Shown here piece after piece: positions 1 to 8,626 of a stretch of DNA of 22,832 bases. A program made the position numbers and the translations under genes. The stretch comes from CAG-791 sp045113775 (GTDB lineage Bacteria; Bacillota; Clostridia; Lachnospirales; Lachnospiraceae). The notes below the pieces were generated by a model. That model searched no databases. It was not told the origin of the DNA and was given only the letters and a program-made list of their open reading frames with translations. How positions within the stretch are numbered: the stretch's first letter is position 1; each line of letters begins with the position of its first letter. Location: contig JBGUJH010000138.1 of assembly GCA_045113775.1 (NCBI GenBank), forward strand, positions 1-22,832. The letters run 5' to 3'.

Positions 1-87
1 GAGGACATGGGATTCGAACCCACGCGCCGGTATTAGCGGCCTATCGCATTTCGAGTGCGACCTCTTCGACCTCTTGAGTAATCCTCC
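1..87 (-). tRNA. tRNA-Ser(CGA), 3' end cut by window edge
   Basis: Read on the minus strand, the 5' acceptor strand GGAGGAT (87-81) pairs with GTCCTC at 1-6. The anticodon stem TCGCA/TGCGA closes the loop CTCGAAA, giving anticodon CGA, which reads serine codon UCG. A long variable arm with a GGCCG/CCGGC stem marks it as a class II tRNA, and the T-loop TTCGAAT is intact. The last acceptor base, the discriminator and CCA (if encoded) lie outside the window. Confidence 0.95.
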
Positions 88-99
88 ATATCGCTCTTC

Positions 100-129
100 A
101 TTATAGGACAGGAATATGAACAAGCGCAA
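100..129 (-). promoter_or_regulatory. Putative promoter of tRNA-Ser
   Basis: On the minus strand a perfect -10 TATAAT (105-100) is preceded after 18 bases by TTGCGC (129-124) as -35. The start would fall about 6 bases before the tRNA 5' end, a typical distance. Only the -10 is strong. Confidence 0.5.
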
Positions 130-174
130 GAAGAATTTGTTTTTACCAACTATATATTTCTACGACTTTGTATA

Positions 175-183
175 TGATACAAT
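175..183 (+). promoter_or_regulatory. Putative extended -10 promoter for the ABC operon
   Basis: TGATACAAT fits an extended -10 (TG-n-TACAAT). No convincing -35 is present 17 bases upstream. It lies about 48 bases before the ABC gene start, and the same nine bases occur upstream of the gene at 15015. The rest of 88-230 shows no credible gene. Confidence 0.4.
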
Positions 184-230
184 AATAATGATTCGGGATC
201 TGCTAGCATACTTCCGCAGGAGGTTTTTTC

Positions 231-1568
231 ATGCAGCTGTTCAGCATTACATTTATCGACTTTTTTCATCTTATACTCTGGATTCTCTCTTCGATCGGTC
301 TGTACCGGATCTTTAAGAAGTTCCACATTGAGGGATGGTGGGCTTTTGTTCCCGGCGCCCGTATTTACTGGCTTGCCCGTTGTGCTGACAGGGAGAACGA
401 CGGCAAGGTGGCCATGATCTTTGACCTTCTTACCTACCCCGTCTCCATCATAACCCAGATCATGAATGAAGACCTTGAATTTGTGAGGTATTTCACGATC
501 CTGTACCTTTTTCTGCTGATCATAAGCCTGATCTACAAAGCCAGGATCTGTTTCGACTTGTGCGGAGACCTCAAGGTCTCAAAGGTTTGGGGCTGGCTCT
601 GGGTTTTCGCGGAGGTCATTCCCGCTCTGGTCTGGGGATTCAGCGACAAGTACACCCCCAGCAAAGCGCTTCTGATATATAATGGCCTCGACCCGATCCT
701 GACCGATGAACAGATCCAGGAACTTTTGGCGTTCTCTAAAACGACGAAAAATGGTCTCTCAGTAAAGATCGAAGACCGCTCTGTCCGCAATTTCCTGGAC
801 AGACGCTATCTGCTCCGTGAGATCTTCATGACGATCGAGCCCGGCCACATGGTCCTTCTTCTGGGCGGATCCGGTTCCGGCAAGACGACCTTTATAAACG
901 CCATCACCGGCTATGAGAAAGCCAATGCCGAGATTCTCCTCGGGGGTATGAACGTCTACAGCGAATACGACAAGATGAAGTATTCCATTGGCTTTGTGCC
1001 GCAGATGGACCTCATGCGCAGTAATGACACCGTTTACCGCACGCTCATGGATGCCGCCTACCTCAGGCTCCCCACGGACACAACCCTTCCGCAGATCATA
1101 GAGCGCGTCAACATCGTTCTGGATCAGTTCGGACTTACCTCCGTGAAGGGCAGCCTTGTCGAGAAACTTTCCGGCGGCCAGAGAAAGCGCCTTTCCATCG
1201 CCATGGAATATATCAGCGATCCCTTCCTCTTTGTGCTGGATGAGCCCGATTCCGGTCTGGACGGCGTCATTGCCAGGGACCTCATGAAACGTCTGCGCAG
1301 CATAGCCGACCAGGGCAAAATAGTGATCGTGATCACCCATACCCCCGACCGCGTGGTAGATCTCTTTGACGACATTATCGTTCTGGCCAAGGACTCCAGG
1401 AGGACCGGCAGACTGGCCTTTTACGGCAGCATAGATGAGGCGAGAGAGTTCTTCGGACAGGACAGCATGGAAGGGATCCTTCGCCTGGTGAACCAGAAGG
1501 ATGAAGGCGGCGAAGGCCGCTCCGATGAATTTGTCGTCAAGTACGTGGAAAGGCAGGTGGCGAAATGA
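231..1568 (+). CDS. ABCG-like ATPase with fused N-terminal membrane domain
   Basis: 445 residues. Residues 1-140 hold about four hydrophobic segments, with a WWAFVPGARIYWL stretch near 36 that recalls the DUF5684 membrane family (my reading, not searched). Residues 175-420 are an ABC nucleotide-binding domain: Walker A GGSGSGKT at 212-219, Q-loop Q258, signature LSGGQ at 313-317, Walker B FLFVLDEP ending at 339, H-loop H370. The signature context (QRKRLSIAMEY) and the ATPase/permease pair resemble the ABCG/White family. AGGAGG at 218-223 sits 7 bases before the ATG. The stop overlaps the next gene's start (ATGA), so the two are translationally coupled. Substrate unknown. The unusual point is the extra membrane domain on an ATPase whose permease is a separate protein. 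Confidence 0.85.
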   Translation: MQLFSITFIDFFHLILWILSSIGLYRIFKKFHIEGWWAFVPGARIYWLARCADRENDGKVAMIFDLLTYPVSIITQIMNEDLEFVRYFTILYLFLLIISLIYKARICFDLCGDLKVSKVWGWLWVFAEVIPALVWGFSDKYTPSKALLIYNGLDPILTDEQIQELLAFSKTTKNGLSVKIEDRSVRNFLDRRYLLREIFMTIEPGHMVLLLGGSGSGKTTFINAITGYEKANAEILLGGMNVYSEYDKMKYSIGFVPQMDLMRSNDTVYRTLMDAAYLRLPTDTTLPQIIERVNIVLDQFGLTSVKGSLVEKLSGGQRKRLSIAMEYISDPFLFVLDEPDSGLDGVIARDLMKRLRSIADQGKIVIVITHTPDRVVDLFDDIIVLAKDSRRTGRLAFYGSIDEAREFFGQDSMEGILRLVNQKDEGGEGRSDEFVVKYVERQVAK

Positions 1569-2557
1569 GTACAACCGCTGCAGCACAGGATCAATCCTCA
1601 AATAAATCGCCCGATGACACCAAGTTCAAGCTCATGACAGGACACCACCGCGGACGAATCGCCCAGGTCCCGATCTATCTGGGGAAGAATTTCCGTATGT
1701 TCATTTATCAGACCGACTGGAAAGTGCTTCCCATGTCGGCCCTGATTGCCGCCCTGATCGCTTTTGTAGTCGGCGAGAACATGTTTGTGACTATGGAGGG
1801 GCAGTTCCAGTGCTCTCTCGCTCTGACCTGCGTCTGTATTTGGAACGGCTTCTTCAATTCGATCCAGTCCGTATGCCGCGAGAGGCCGATCATAAAGCGT
1901 GAGCACCGCGCAGGCATGCATATTTCTTCCTATGTAACAGCGCACCTGATCTATCAGATGTTCCTGTGCGCCGCGCAGGCCCTGATCACAGTTTCCGTGT
2001 GCAAGACCGTAGGCATCAAGTTCCCGACAGAAGGCTTTATCACCCCCTGGTTCCTGGCGGACATTTGGATCACCATTTTCCTGATCACATATGCCTCGGA
2101 TATCACCTCACTGTTTATCTCCAGTGTCGTGCATAATACGACCACAGCTATGACCGTCATGCCTTTTATGCTGATCTTCCAGCTGGTATTCTCAGGCGGC
2201 GCCTTCACCCTGTACGGACCCGCAGCCTGGCTGACCAATCTCACGATCAGCAAATACGGTCTCGTCGCGCTCTGCGCGCAAGGAAATTACAACTCCCTCA
2301 AATCGGTGACGCTCTGGAACACCATCTTCAAGATACGTAACAGCAGTCCCGAGCTCAAGGAAGCGCTCTGGCAGATCGAGAAGGCCGGAAAGCTGGAAGA
2401 GATCCTGGAGCGCAGCGGAGAGGCCATGCAGGAGGCCGCCTATCAGATGACGAAACAGAATATTTACAACTGCTGGGCACACCTCATCATGTTCACAGCC
2501 ATATTCGCAGTGCTCTCCATTTTTGTTCTTGAGTTCATCGACAATGACAGGCGGTAA
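1565..2557 (+). CDS. ABC-2/ABCG-type permease
   Basis: 330 residues with about six predicted transmembrane helices, matching an ABC-2 half-permease. An arginine/glutamate-rich stretch, RERPIIKREHRAGM, around 105-118 after the second helix resembles the conserved cytoplasmic loop before TM3 of ABCG proteins. The first 45 residues are polar and probably cytoplasmic. The ATG overlaps the ATPase stop by four bases (1565-1568). With the ATPase it probably forms an exporter or a lipid/hydrophobic-compound transporter at the cytoplasmic membrane; the substrate cannot be read from the sequence. In eukaryotic ABCG proteins the two parts are fused in one chain, here they are separate genes. Confidence 0.83.
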   Translation: MSTTAAAQDQSSNKSPDDTKFKLMTGHHRGRIAQVPIYLGKNFRMFIYQTDWKVLPMSALIAALIAFVVGENMFVTMEGQFQCSLALTCVCIWNGFFNSIQSVCRERPIIKREHRAGMHISSYVTAHLIYQMFLCAAQALITVSVCKTVGIKFPTEGFITPWFLADIWITIFLITYASDITSLFISSVVHNTTTAMTVMPFMLIFQLVFSGGAFTLYGPAAWLTNLTISKYGLVALCAQGNYNSLKSVTLWNTIFKIRNSSPELKEALWQIEKAGKLEEILERSGEAMQEAAYQMTKQNIYNCWAHLIMFTAIFAVLSIFVLEFIDNDRR

Positions 2558-2640
2558 GACACTGTATATGCCGGTTTCAGACATGTTTTCCGGCCGGGTA
2601 CCGCAACGCCCCGGCTCATAGTGATTAGGAGGAAACAAAA

Positions 2641-4122
2641 ATGTTAAAGGATTTTGTCAAAGCTGCTGAGCCCGAAGCGGAGGAGTTTAAGAAAGAGCTC
2701 AAAGAGGCCCAGGAGAAGCTGTTCGGCTACCAGATGCAGATCAAAGAGGCTAAACTACCGGTCATAGTCATTTTCGAAGGATGGGGCGCGGCCGGTAAAG
2801 GAAGCGTGATCGGAAGGGTGATCAAGAGTATCGATCCCCGCTTCTTCCGCGTCAGGACCATGGCCTCTCCCACGCCTGAAGAAAAACGCTATCCCTTCCT
2901 GTACAGATATCTGCGGGAGATCCCGGAAGCCGGAAAATTCACATTCTTCGACACTTACTGGATGAATGAAGTGACGACGCAGCTGATGGAAGGCGAGCTG
3001 AGCGAGAAGCAGTACAAGCAGCGCGTCCGCAGCATCAACACTGCCGAACGCTCTCTTACAGACAACGGTTACCTGGTGATGAAGTTCTTCTTCCACATCA
3101 GCAAAAAAGAGCAGGAACGGCGTCTTAATGCCCTCATGGCGGACAAGAACACCCGCTGGAGAGTCATCAGCGATGACCTGCATGAGAACAAGCACTACAA
3201 GGAATACCTTGACGTATATGAGCAGTACCTGGAAGACACAGACCGCGCGGCTGCCCCCTGGTATATCATCGACGCGAGCAACAAGAAATGGGCGGAGCTC
3301 CAAGTACTTCGCTTCCTCAACCAGGGGATTGAGACAGCTCTCAAGAACCATTCTCTCGCGGCTCCGATCCGGCAGAATGTCTTCCCGCTCAATCATATCC
3401 CCAAGCTCGCCGAGGTATCCCTGGATGACAAGACTATAACTAAGGAAGAGTACGACAAAGAACTCGACCGCCTTCAGGACGAGCTCCGCGACCTTCACAA
3501 CGAGCTTTACCGCAAGAAGATCCCGGTCATCATCGCTTATGAGGGATGGGACGCGGCCGGCAAGGGAGGAAATATCAAGAGGATCACGAGCGCCCTCGAT
3601 CCCCGCGGCTATGAAGTCCACCCCATCGCCAGCCCGGAGCCTCATGAGAAGGCAAGACATTTCCTTTGGAGATTCTGGAACAGGCTCCCCAAGGACGGCC
3701 ATATCGCCATCTTCGACCGCACATGGTACGGGCGCGTCATGGTCGAGAGACTGGAAGGCTTCTGCAGCGAGAACGACTGGCAGCGCGCCTACAATGAGAT
3801 AAACGAATTTGAGAAGGAACTCGCCGACTGGGGCGCGGTCGTGATCAAATTCTGGGTGCAGATCGACAGCGACACGCAGCTCAAACGCTTCACTGAACGC
3901 CAGAACACTCCCGAGAAACAGTGGAAGATCACCGACGAAGACTGGCGCAACCGCGAGAAGTGGGATGATTACGAAATGGCGGTCAACGAGATGCTACAGA
4001 AGACAAACACTTCCTTCGCTCCGTGGTATATCCTGGAGTCCAATGACAAGAGATACGCGCGCATCAAAGCTTTGAAGATCGTGATCGAAGAGATCCGCAA
4101 AGCCTGCAAAAACAAAGACTGA
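2641..4122 (+). CDS. Double-domain PPK2 polyphosphate kinase (polyP:AMP phosphotransferase type)
   Basis: 493 residues with two tandem PPK2 domains. Domain 1 has Walker A GWGAAGKG at 47-54 and a degenerate Walker B FFDTYW at 102-107. Domain 2 has GWDAAGKG at 302-309 and intact IFDRTWYGR at 357-365. This is the layout of class II PPK2 (Pap), which phosphorylates AMP to ADP with polyphosphate; in that class the C-terminal domain is catalytic. Loss of the DR in domain 1 fits a structural role. AGGAGG at 2627-2632 precedes the ATG by 8 bases. The 83-base gap from the permease gene has short GC-rich hairpins without a T-run, so read-through from the ABC operon is possible. A strong terminator follows. 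The soluble cytosolic location is inferred from the lack of membrane segments. Confidence 0.92.
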   Translation: MLKDFVKAAEPEAEEFKKELKEAQEKLFGYQMQIKEAKLPVIVIFEGWGAAGKGSVIGRVIKSIDPRFFRVRTMASPTPEEKRYPFLYRYLREIPEAGKFTFFDTYWMNEVTTQLMEGELSEKQYKQRVRSINTAERSLTDNGYLVMKFFFHISKKEQERRLNALMADKNTRWRVISDDLHENKHYKEYLDVYEQYLEDTDRAAAPWYIIDASNKKWAELQVLRFLNQGIETALKNHSLAAPIRQNVFPLNHIPKLAEVSLDDKTITKEEYDKELDRLQDELRDLHNELYRKKIPVIIAYEGWDAAGKGGNIKRITSALDPRGYEVHPIASPEPHEKARHFLWRFWNRLPKDGHIAIFDRTWYGRVMVERLEGFCSENDWQRAYNEINEFEKELADWGAVVIKFWVQIDSDTQLKRFTERQNTPEKQWKITDEDWRNREKWDDYEMAVNEMLQKTNTSFAPWYILESNDKRYARIKALKIVIEEIRKACKNKD

Positions 4123-4184
4123 GTTATATAGTGCACACGCGTGCGGCCCGCATTGCGACTCTTGACTACATAGGGCAGAATCTG

Positions 4185-4218
4185 AAGCGCCCCGGCTTGT
4201 ATGGCCGGGGCGCTTTTT
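4185..4218 (+). terminator. Rho-independent terminator after ppk2
   Basis: A perfect 10-bp stem GCGCCCCGGC/GCCGGGGCGC (4187-4196, 4204-4213), extended by AA/TT, has a 7-base loop and is followed by TTTTT. It separates the PPK2 gene from the potassium operon. Confidence 0.95.
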
Positions 4219-4227
4219 GATTGCCGC

Positions 4228-4258
4228 ATCTTTATACCATCTTTATATCTTTCTTAAT
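4228..4258 (+). promoter_or_regulatory. KdpE-like operator (direct repeat)
   Basis: TTTATA at 4231-4236 and 4242-4247 are separated by five bases (11-bp period), embedded in a longer ATCTTTATA repeat, with a degenerate third copy (CTTAAT, 4253-4258) in the same phase. The E. coli KdpE site, as I remember it, is TTTATACTTTTTTTACA, i.e. TTTATA-N5-TTTACA. The operon encodes a KdpE-type regulator, so autoregulation is a reasonable inference. Confidence 0.55.
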
Positions 4259-4288
4259 ACTCTTATCCCCCTTTTATGCCCCCCGCTG

Positions 4289-4294
4289 TAGAAT
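4289..4294 (+). promoter_or_regulatory. Putative -10 of the potassium operon
   Basis: TAGAAT lies 28 bases before the ktrB-like start. The -35 position (about 4266-4271) reads TCCCCC, which is not a consensus, as expected for an activator-dependent promoter. The repeat at 4228-4258 would then lie roughly 45-75 bases upstream of transcription start. Confidence 0.4.
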
Positions 4295-4321
4295 TTGAAT
4301 CACAAAGAAAGGAGAACTGAC

Positions 4322-5653
4322 ATGCAGCTCACCAAGCACTTGAGAGTCTCCTCTTTCCAGATCATAACAGGAAGCTTTATGTTGATCATTCTGCTCGGAG
4401 CACTTGTGCTCATGCTTCCTGTTTCTTCAGCCGAAGGCATCATTACGCCGTTTGGAGACGCTCTGTTTACCTCAACATCAGCTGTCTGTGTGACCGGCCT
4501 GGTCGTACACGACACATTCCGCTATTGGTCGCTTTTTGGTCAATTCGTTATTTTGTTCCTGATCCAGATAGGCGGGTTAGGAACGATCACTCTTGCTGTC
4601 GTTGCCACAATGCTGGCAGGGCGCAAGGTGAGTCTTTTTCAGCGAAGCATTATGAAAGAGGCTGTGTCTGCCGATCAGTACGGCGGCATTGCCCGTTTCG
4701 CGCTATTTATTCTGAAGGGTACCCTGGCAGTGGAGTTTCTGGGAGTTATCTCTCTCTTCCCTGTTTTCTTCCGGAAATATTCACTGTCCAGGTGTATTCT
4801 ATATTCCCTGTTTCATTCTATATCCGCTTTCTGCAATGCGGGCTTTGATCTTATGGGAGAAGAACAGCCGTTTTCTTCCCTGACAGGTTACGTCGGAAGC
4901 ATTCCGGTAAACCTGATCATTATGTCGCTGATCATCCTGGGCGGCCTCGGTTTCCGGACCTGGGAAGACATCCGCAGGAACAAGTTAAACCTCCACAAGT
5001 ACCGTCTTCAGACCAAGCTGATCATTGTGACCACATTGATCCTGATCTTCCTTCCTGCCATCGGGTTCTTCATCATTGAATACCCGGGTCTTCCTCTTAA
5101 GGAAAGGATCCTGGCCTCTCTTTTTCAATCGGTCACTACCAGAACGGCCGGATTCAATACTACTGATTACGCCGAGTTTACCGACAGCGGGAAGCTCCTG
5201 AGCATCATCCTCATGCTGGTCGGCGGTTCGCCGGGTTCCACAGCGGGCGGCATGAAGACTACTACGATAACGGTCCTCATCCTCAACGCGAACGGAACTT
5301 TCCGGCACAGAGACGAGGCGTCCGCTTTTTCTCGCAGGATCAGCGATCAGACTGTCAAAATAGCGGCTACCATTTTTGCCCTCTATCTGAGCTTGTTCAC
5401 GATCAGTTCTATGGCCATCAGCCTGGTCGAATCGCTTCCTCTTCTGACCTGTATGTTTGAGGCGGCATCTGCTATAGGCACCGTGGGACTGACACTCGGT
5501 ATAACGTCAAAACTCGGCATGATCTCGAGAGGGATCCTTATCTTCCTGATGTATTTTGGCAGAGTCGGAGGTTTAACTCTGATCTACGCGGCAGTACCTT
5601 CCCGCAGGATGCGCAACCAGGGCTTGCCGCTCGAAAATATTGCCGTCGGCTGA
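4322..5653 (+). CDS. ktrB: KtrB/TrkH-family potassium uptake channel
   Basis: 443 residues from the ATG at 4322, chosen because GGAG at 4311-4314 sits 7 bases upstream; an in-frame TTG at 4295 has no such site. The protein is a fourfold pore: filter loops AVCVTGL (G59), AFCNAGF (G174), TRTAGF (G277) and AIGTVGL (G389), one glycine each. GGSPGSTAGG at 301-310 matches the intramembrane gating loop of KtrB/TrkH. Length fits KtrB (about 440-450) rather than larger TrkH proteins. It conducts K+ (with Na+ in some KtrB proteins) across the cytoplasmic membrane and works with the cytosolic ring subunit encoded 23 bases downstream. Confidence 0.93.
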   Translation: MQLTKHLRVSSFQIITGSFMLIILLGALVLMLPVSSAEGIITPFGDALFTSTSAVCVTGLVVHDTFRYWSLFGQFVILFLIQIGGLGTITLAVVATMLAGRKVSLFQRSIMKEAVSADQYGGIARFALFILKGTLAVEFLGVISLFPVFFRKYSLSRCILYSLFHSISAFCNAGFDLMGEEQPFSSLTGYVGSIPVNLIIMSLIILGGLGFRTWEDIRRNKLNLHKYRLQTKLIIVTTLILIFLPAIGFFIIEYPGLPLKERILASLFQSVTTRTAGFNTTDYAEFTDSGKLLSIILMLVGGSPGSTAGGMKTTTITVLILNANGTFRHRDEASAFSRRISDQTVKIAATIFALYLSLFTISSMAISLVESLPLLTCMFEAASAIGTVGLTLGITSKLGMISRGILIFLMYFGRVGGLTLIYAAVPSRRMRNQGLPLENIAVG

Positions 5654-5676
5654 CGACTGTGATACGGAGGTTCTAA

Positions 5677-6321
5677 ATGAAAACAATTTTGATTATAGGA
5701 CTTGGCAGATTTGGAAGGCATTGTGCCAGAAAACTTAACGAGATGGGCCATCAGGTCATGGCCGTCGACGTCCGCGAAGACCGTGTAGACACTGTACTTC
5801 CCTATGTGACGGACGGCCTCATCGGAAACAGCACGCGTTCAGATTTTATGAAGACTCTGGGCGTCCGGAATTACGATGTGTGCATCGTCGCGATCGGTGA
5901 CGATTTTCAGAGTTCCCTCGAGACGACTGCGCTCCTCAAAGATCTCGGCGCGCAGTTCGTGGTCGCAAGGGCTGCAAGAGATGTCCACGCCCGCTTTCTT
6001 GCCAGAAATGGCGCTGATGAAGTGATTTATCCGGAAAGACAGCTTGCCGAATGGACAGCGATACGTTATAGTTCAAACCATATTTTGGACTACACTCCTC
6101 TTGGAGAGGGGATCGCGGTCTATGAAATGTCAATCCCCGATAACTGGACCGGAAAGAGTCTGGCTTCACTGGATCTGAGACGCAAACATAAGATCAACGT
6201 ATTTGCCATTAAACAGGGTGACCTTTTGATCACCGATATCAACCCCGATGCTCCTCTGCGTGGGAACCAGACCCTGATGGTCATTGGAACAAATAAGGAC
6301 ATCGATAAATGTTTCCATTAA
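5677..6321 (+). CDS. ktrA: KtrA/TrkA-type regulatory subunit
   Basis: 214 residues: an RCK_N Rossmann domain with GLGRFG at 8-13 and an acidic residue closing the second strand (D31), then an RCK_C domain from about 135. Family members form a cytosolic octameric ring that gates KtrB using ATP/ADP or NAD(H); the RCK_C of KtrA binds c-di-AMP in some Firmicutes, though no binding residues are asserted here. CGGAGG at 5665-5670 is 6 bases before the ATG. It follows the channel gene closely and overlaps the kinase gene by 13 bases, so the channel and its control kinase are translationally linked. Confidence 0.93.
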   Translation: MKTILIIGLGRFGRHCARKLNEMGHQVMAVDVREDRVDTVLPYVTDGLIGNSTRSDFMKTLGVRNYDVCIVAIGDDFQSSLETTALLKDLGAQFVVARAARDVHARFLARNGADEVIYPERQLAEWTAIRYSSNHILDYTPLGEGIAVYEMSIPDNWTGKSLASLDLRRKHKINVFAIKQGDLLITDINPDAPLRGNQTLMVIGTNKDIDKCFH

Positions 6322-7919
6322 AATTCAATGACGAAGATTATAAAGACACAATTCAGAAAAGCTCGAAGATGATAGCGCGCAGTACCCGGAGCGGCAGGAA
6401 CCTGCTTCTCGATTTCCTCGTGTACAACGCCGTTCTGGCAGTCTGCACGTTCGTCGGCATGCTGTTCCGCTCGCTCGGTTTCTCAGACGCGACCATTATA
6501 TCCGTCTATATTTTGGGCGTATTGGTCTCCGCCGTACTGATCACGAACTACATAAGCAACTTTGTCGTTTCCTTCGAAGCGATGATCGTGTTCAACTTTT
6601 TCTTCACCGAGCCGCTGTTCACTCTCCATGCTTACGATGCGGAATATCCCGTCACATTCGTTGTCATGCTGATCGTCTCTTACATTTCCTGTACGATCGC
6701 AGCGAGACTTAAGGCGATCGCTAAGAAGTCTGACGCCACCTACGCGAGGACCAAGCTCTTGTTTGATACAGCCAGCCAGCTCCACAAGATGAGCGAATAC
6801 AACGAAATCCTCTATACAACGGGCGCCCAGCTCACAAAGCTGATGAACAAGCAGGTCTGCCTGTACGACAGGCAGAGGGGCGCTGAGACATGCCTGGTCT
6901 TTACTCCCGGGAAGTCCGTACCGGATGAAATTCCCACGGACGTCAAGAGTCTGCCTGCTGTGAGGTGGGTCTTCATTACCGGAAAACAGGCCGGCAGCGG
7001 AACCGACGATTATCCTTTCAATCCTATGCGTTTTCTTCCGGTAAGCAGCCATGAGCGGGTATATGCCGTCGCCGGTTACGGCGCGGAGGACGACCCGGCC
7101 GACCAGACAGACCCGTTCGACCGCGACCTGATCGTCTCTATTCTCGGCGAGTGCTCTATGGCTCTGGAGAAAGAGCGGATCCAGCGTGAGAAAGAAGAAG
7201 AAGTACTTCGTCGCCGCAACGAAAAGCTCCGCGCGGACCTTCTGCGCTCCATCTCCCACGACCTGCGCACGCCGCTGACTTCCATATCCGGAAACGCCAG
7301 CAATCTCCTGTCCTCGGGAGACAGTCTGAACGAGACGACGCGCAAACAGCTGTATCTGGATATTTACGATGATTCCACATGGCTGATCAGTCTTGTGGAA
7401 AACCTTCTGGCTGTCAGCCGCATTGAAGACGGAAGTATGCAGCTGCACCGGAAACCGGATCTGCTGGACGATATCATCTCCGAATCGCTCCTCCATATAG
7501 ACCGAAGGAGCAGCAATTATACGATCATTTTCGATCCTTCCCCGGAACCGATCATCATCGATGTGGACGGAAGGCTGATCGTTCAGGTCCTCATCAACCT
7601 CATCAACAACGCGATCCAGTATACCCCTCCGGGGACAACGATCCGGATCGGAAGTGAGAACATGAGGGACTGCGCAAAGGTCTATGTTGCCGACGACGGT
7701 CCCGGCATCCCTGACACGGAGAAAGACCGGATATTCACAATGTTTTACACCGGAGGCAGGAAAGTGACTGACTCAAAGCGCAGTCTCGGCCTGGGTCTCG
7801 CCCTCTGCCGCTCCATAATCCGCGCGCACGGGTGCGAGATCATGCTGGACGACAATATTCCTCACGGCTGCGTCTTTTCCTTTACACTGCCCATTAAGGA
7901 GGTAACACTGCATGAATAA
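6309..7919 (+). CDS. kdpD: KdpD-type sensor histidine kinase lacking the KdpD N-terminal domain
   Basis: 536 residues. A cluster of about four membrane helices (30-133) has the DUF4118 layout of KdpD. It is followed by a GAF-like linker (about 150-285), a coiled stretch rich in E/K/R, HisKA with phosphoacceptor H317 in SISHDLRTPL, and HATPase_c with the N-box NLINNAIQYTP (about 430-440), DDGPGIP (462-468) and GLGLAL (494-499). Full KdpD is near 900 residues because of an N-terminal KdpD/USP sensor region; that part is absent, and no neighbouring gene supplies it. AAGGA at 6295-6299 supports the start, which overlaps ktrA by 13 bases. It likely senses potassium or turgor stress and phosphorylates the regulator encoded next. 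Confidence 0.92.
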   Translation: MFPLKFNDEDYKDTIQKSSKMIARSTRSGRNLLLDFLVYNAVLAVCTFVGMLFRSLGFSDATIISVYILGVLVSAVLITNYISNFVVSFEAMIVFNFFFTEPLFTLHAYDAEYPVTFVVMLIVSYISCTIAARLKAIAKKSDATYARTKLLFDTASQLHKMSEYNEILYTTGAQLTKLMNKQVCLYDRQRGAETCLVFTPGKSVPDEIPTDVKSLPAVRWVFITGKQAGSGTDDYPFNPMRFLPVSSHERVYAVAGYGAEDDPADQTDPFDRDLIVSILGECSMALEKERIQREKEEEVLRRRNEKLRADLLRSISHDLRTPLTSISGNASNLLSSGDSLNETTRKQLYLDIYDDSTWLISLVENLLAVSRIEDGSMQLHRKPDLLDDIISESLLHIDRRSSNYTIIFDPSPEPIIIDVDGRLIVQVLINLINNAIQYTPPGTTIRIGSENMRDCAKVYVADDGPGIPDTEKDRIFTMFYTGGRKVTDSKRSLGLGLALCRSIIRAHGCEIMLDDNIPHGCVFSFTLPIKEVTLHE

Positions 7920-8604
7920 GTTCATGGTTCTGGTCGTGGAAGATGACAAACTCATTCAGAATCTTATGTCCACGACCCTGAGTATCCACAATTATCGGTA
8001 TTTGACCGCTTCCAATGCCTCCGACGCGCTCCTGCAGATCACTTCCCACAATCCGGATGTCATCTTCCTGGATCTTGGGCTTCCGGATATGGACGGCGTT
8101 GACCTGATCCGCAAGATCCGCACCTGGTCGGCGACGCCGATCATCGTCATCAGCGCCCGCAGTGAAGATACGGACAAGATAGAGGCCCTGGACGCGGGAG
8201 CAGACGACTACCTCACGAAGCCCTTCTCAGTGGATGAGCTGCTCGCAAGGCTGCGCGTCACCCAGAGGCGCCTGAACGCGTCACAGGGGAGCCTGCCCTC
8301 CCATATATTTGAAAACGGCGACCTCAAAGTGGATTTCGCCGCGGGAACAGCATATCTGAGCGGTGAAGAGCTGTCCCTGACTCCCATCGAATACAAACTG
8401 CTCTGTCTGTTTTGCAAGAACATTGGCAAAACATTGACCCACACTTACCTTACGGACGCGATCTGGGGAAACACATTTGACAGCGATCTGGCTTCCCTCA
8501 GAGTCTTTATGGCATCACTCAGAAAAAAAATTGAGAAAGACACCACGCACCCCCAGTATATTCAGACAAGAATCGGTGTCGGATACAGAATGAACAGATT
8601 GTAA
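7912..8604 (+). CDS. kdpE: KdpE-type OmpR-family response regulator
   Basis: 230 residues. Receiver domain with acidic pocket E10/D11/D12, phosphoacceptor D54 in FLDLGLPDMDG, S81 and K103 (LTKPF). The C-terminal winged helix starts near 130 and ends in VGYRM, typical of OmpR/PhoB DNA-binding domains. AAGGAGG at 7896-7902 and an 8-base overlap with the kinase gene show tight coupling. Its probable target is the TTTATA repeat before ktrB in the same operon, and possibly a kdpFABC operon elsewhere. Confidence 0.93.
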   Translation: MNKFMVLVVEDDKLIQNLMSTTLSIHNYRYLTASNASDALLQITSHNPDVIFLDLGLPDMDGVDLIRKIRTWSATPIIVISARSEDTDKIEALDAGADDYLTKPFSVDELLARLRVTQRRLNASQGSLPSHIFENGDLKVDFAAGTAYLSGEELSLTPIEYKLLCLFCKNIGKTLTHTYLTDAIWGNTFDSDLASLRVFMASLRKKIEKDTTHPQYIQTRIGVGYRMNRL

Positions 8605-8626
8605 CGTTTCGACAAGGAGGTTTGCT

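Noticed and set aside
116..316. Plus-strand frame of 66 codons before the ABC gene
   Set aside because: No ribosome site at its start, and it overlaps the strong ribosome site and start of the ABC gene in another frame.
2566..2620. GC-rich hairpins between the permease and PPK2 genes as a terminator
   Set aside because: Stems are only 5-6 bp and no T-run follows.
4219..4321. c-di-AMP (ydaO-type) or potassium riboswitch before ktrB
   Set aside because: The leader is only about 100 bases, with the likely transcription start about 20 bases before the ATG; no extended fold is visible.
4295..4321. TTG at 4295 as start of the KtrB-like protein
   Set aside because: The ribosome site GGAG lies inside this extension and is correctly spaced to the ATG at 4322.
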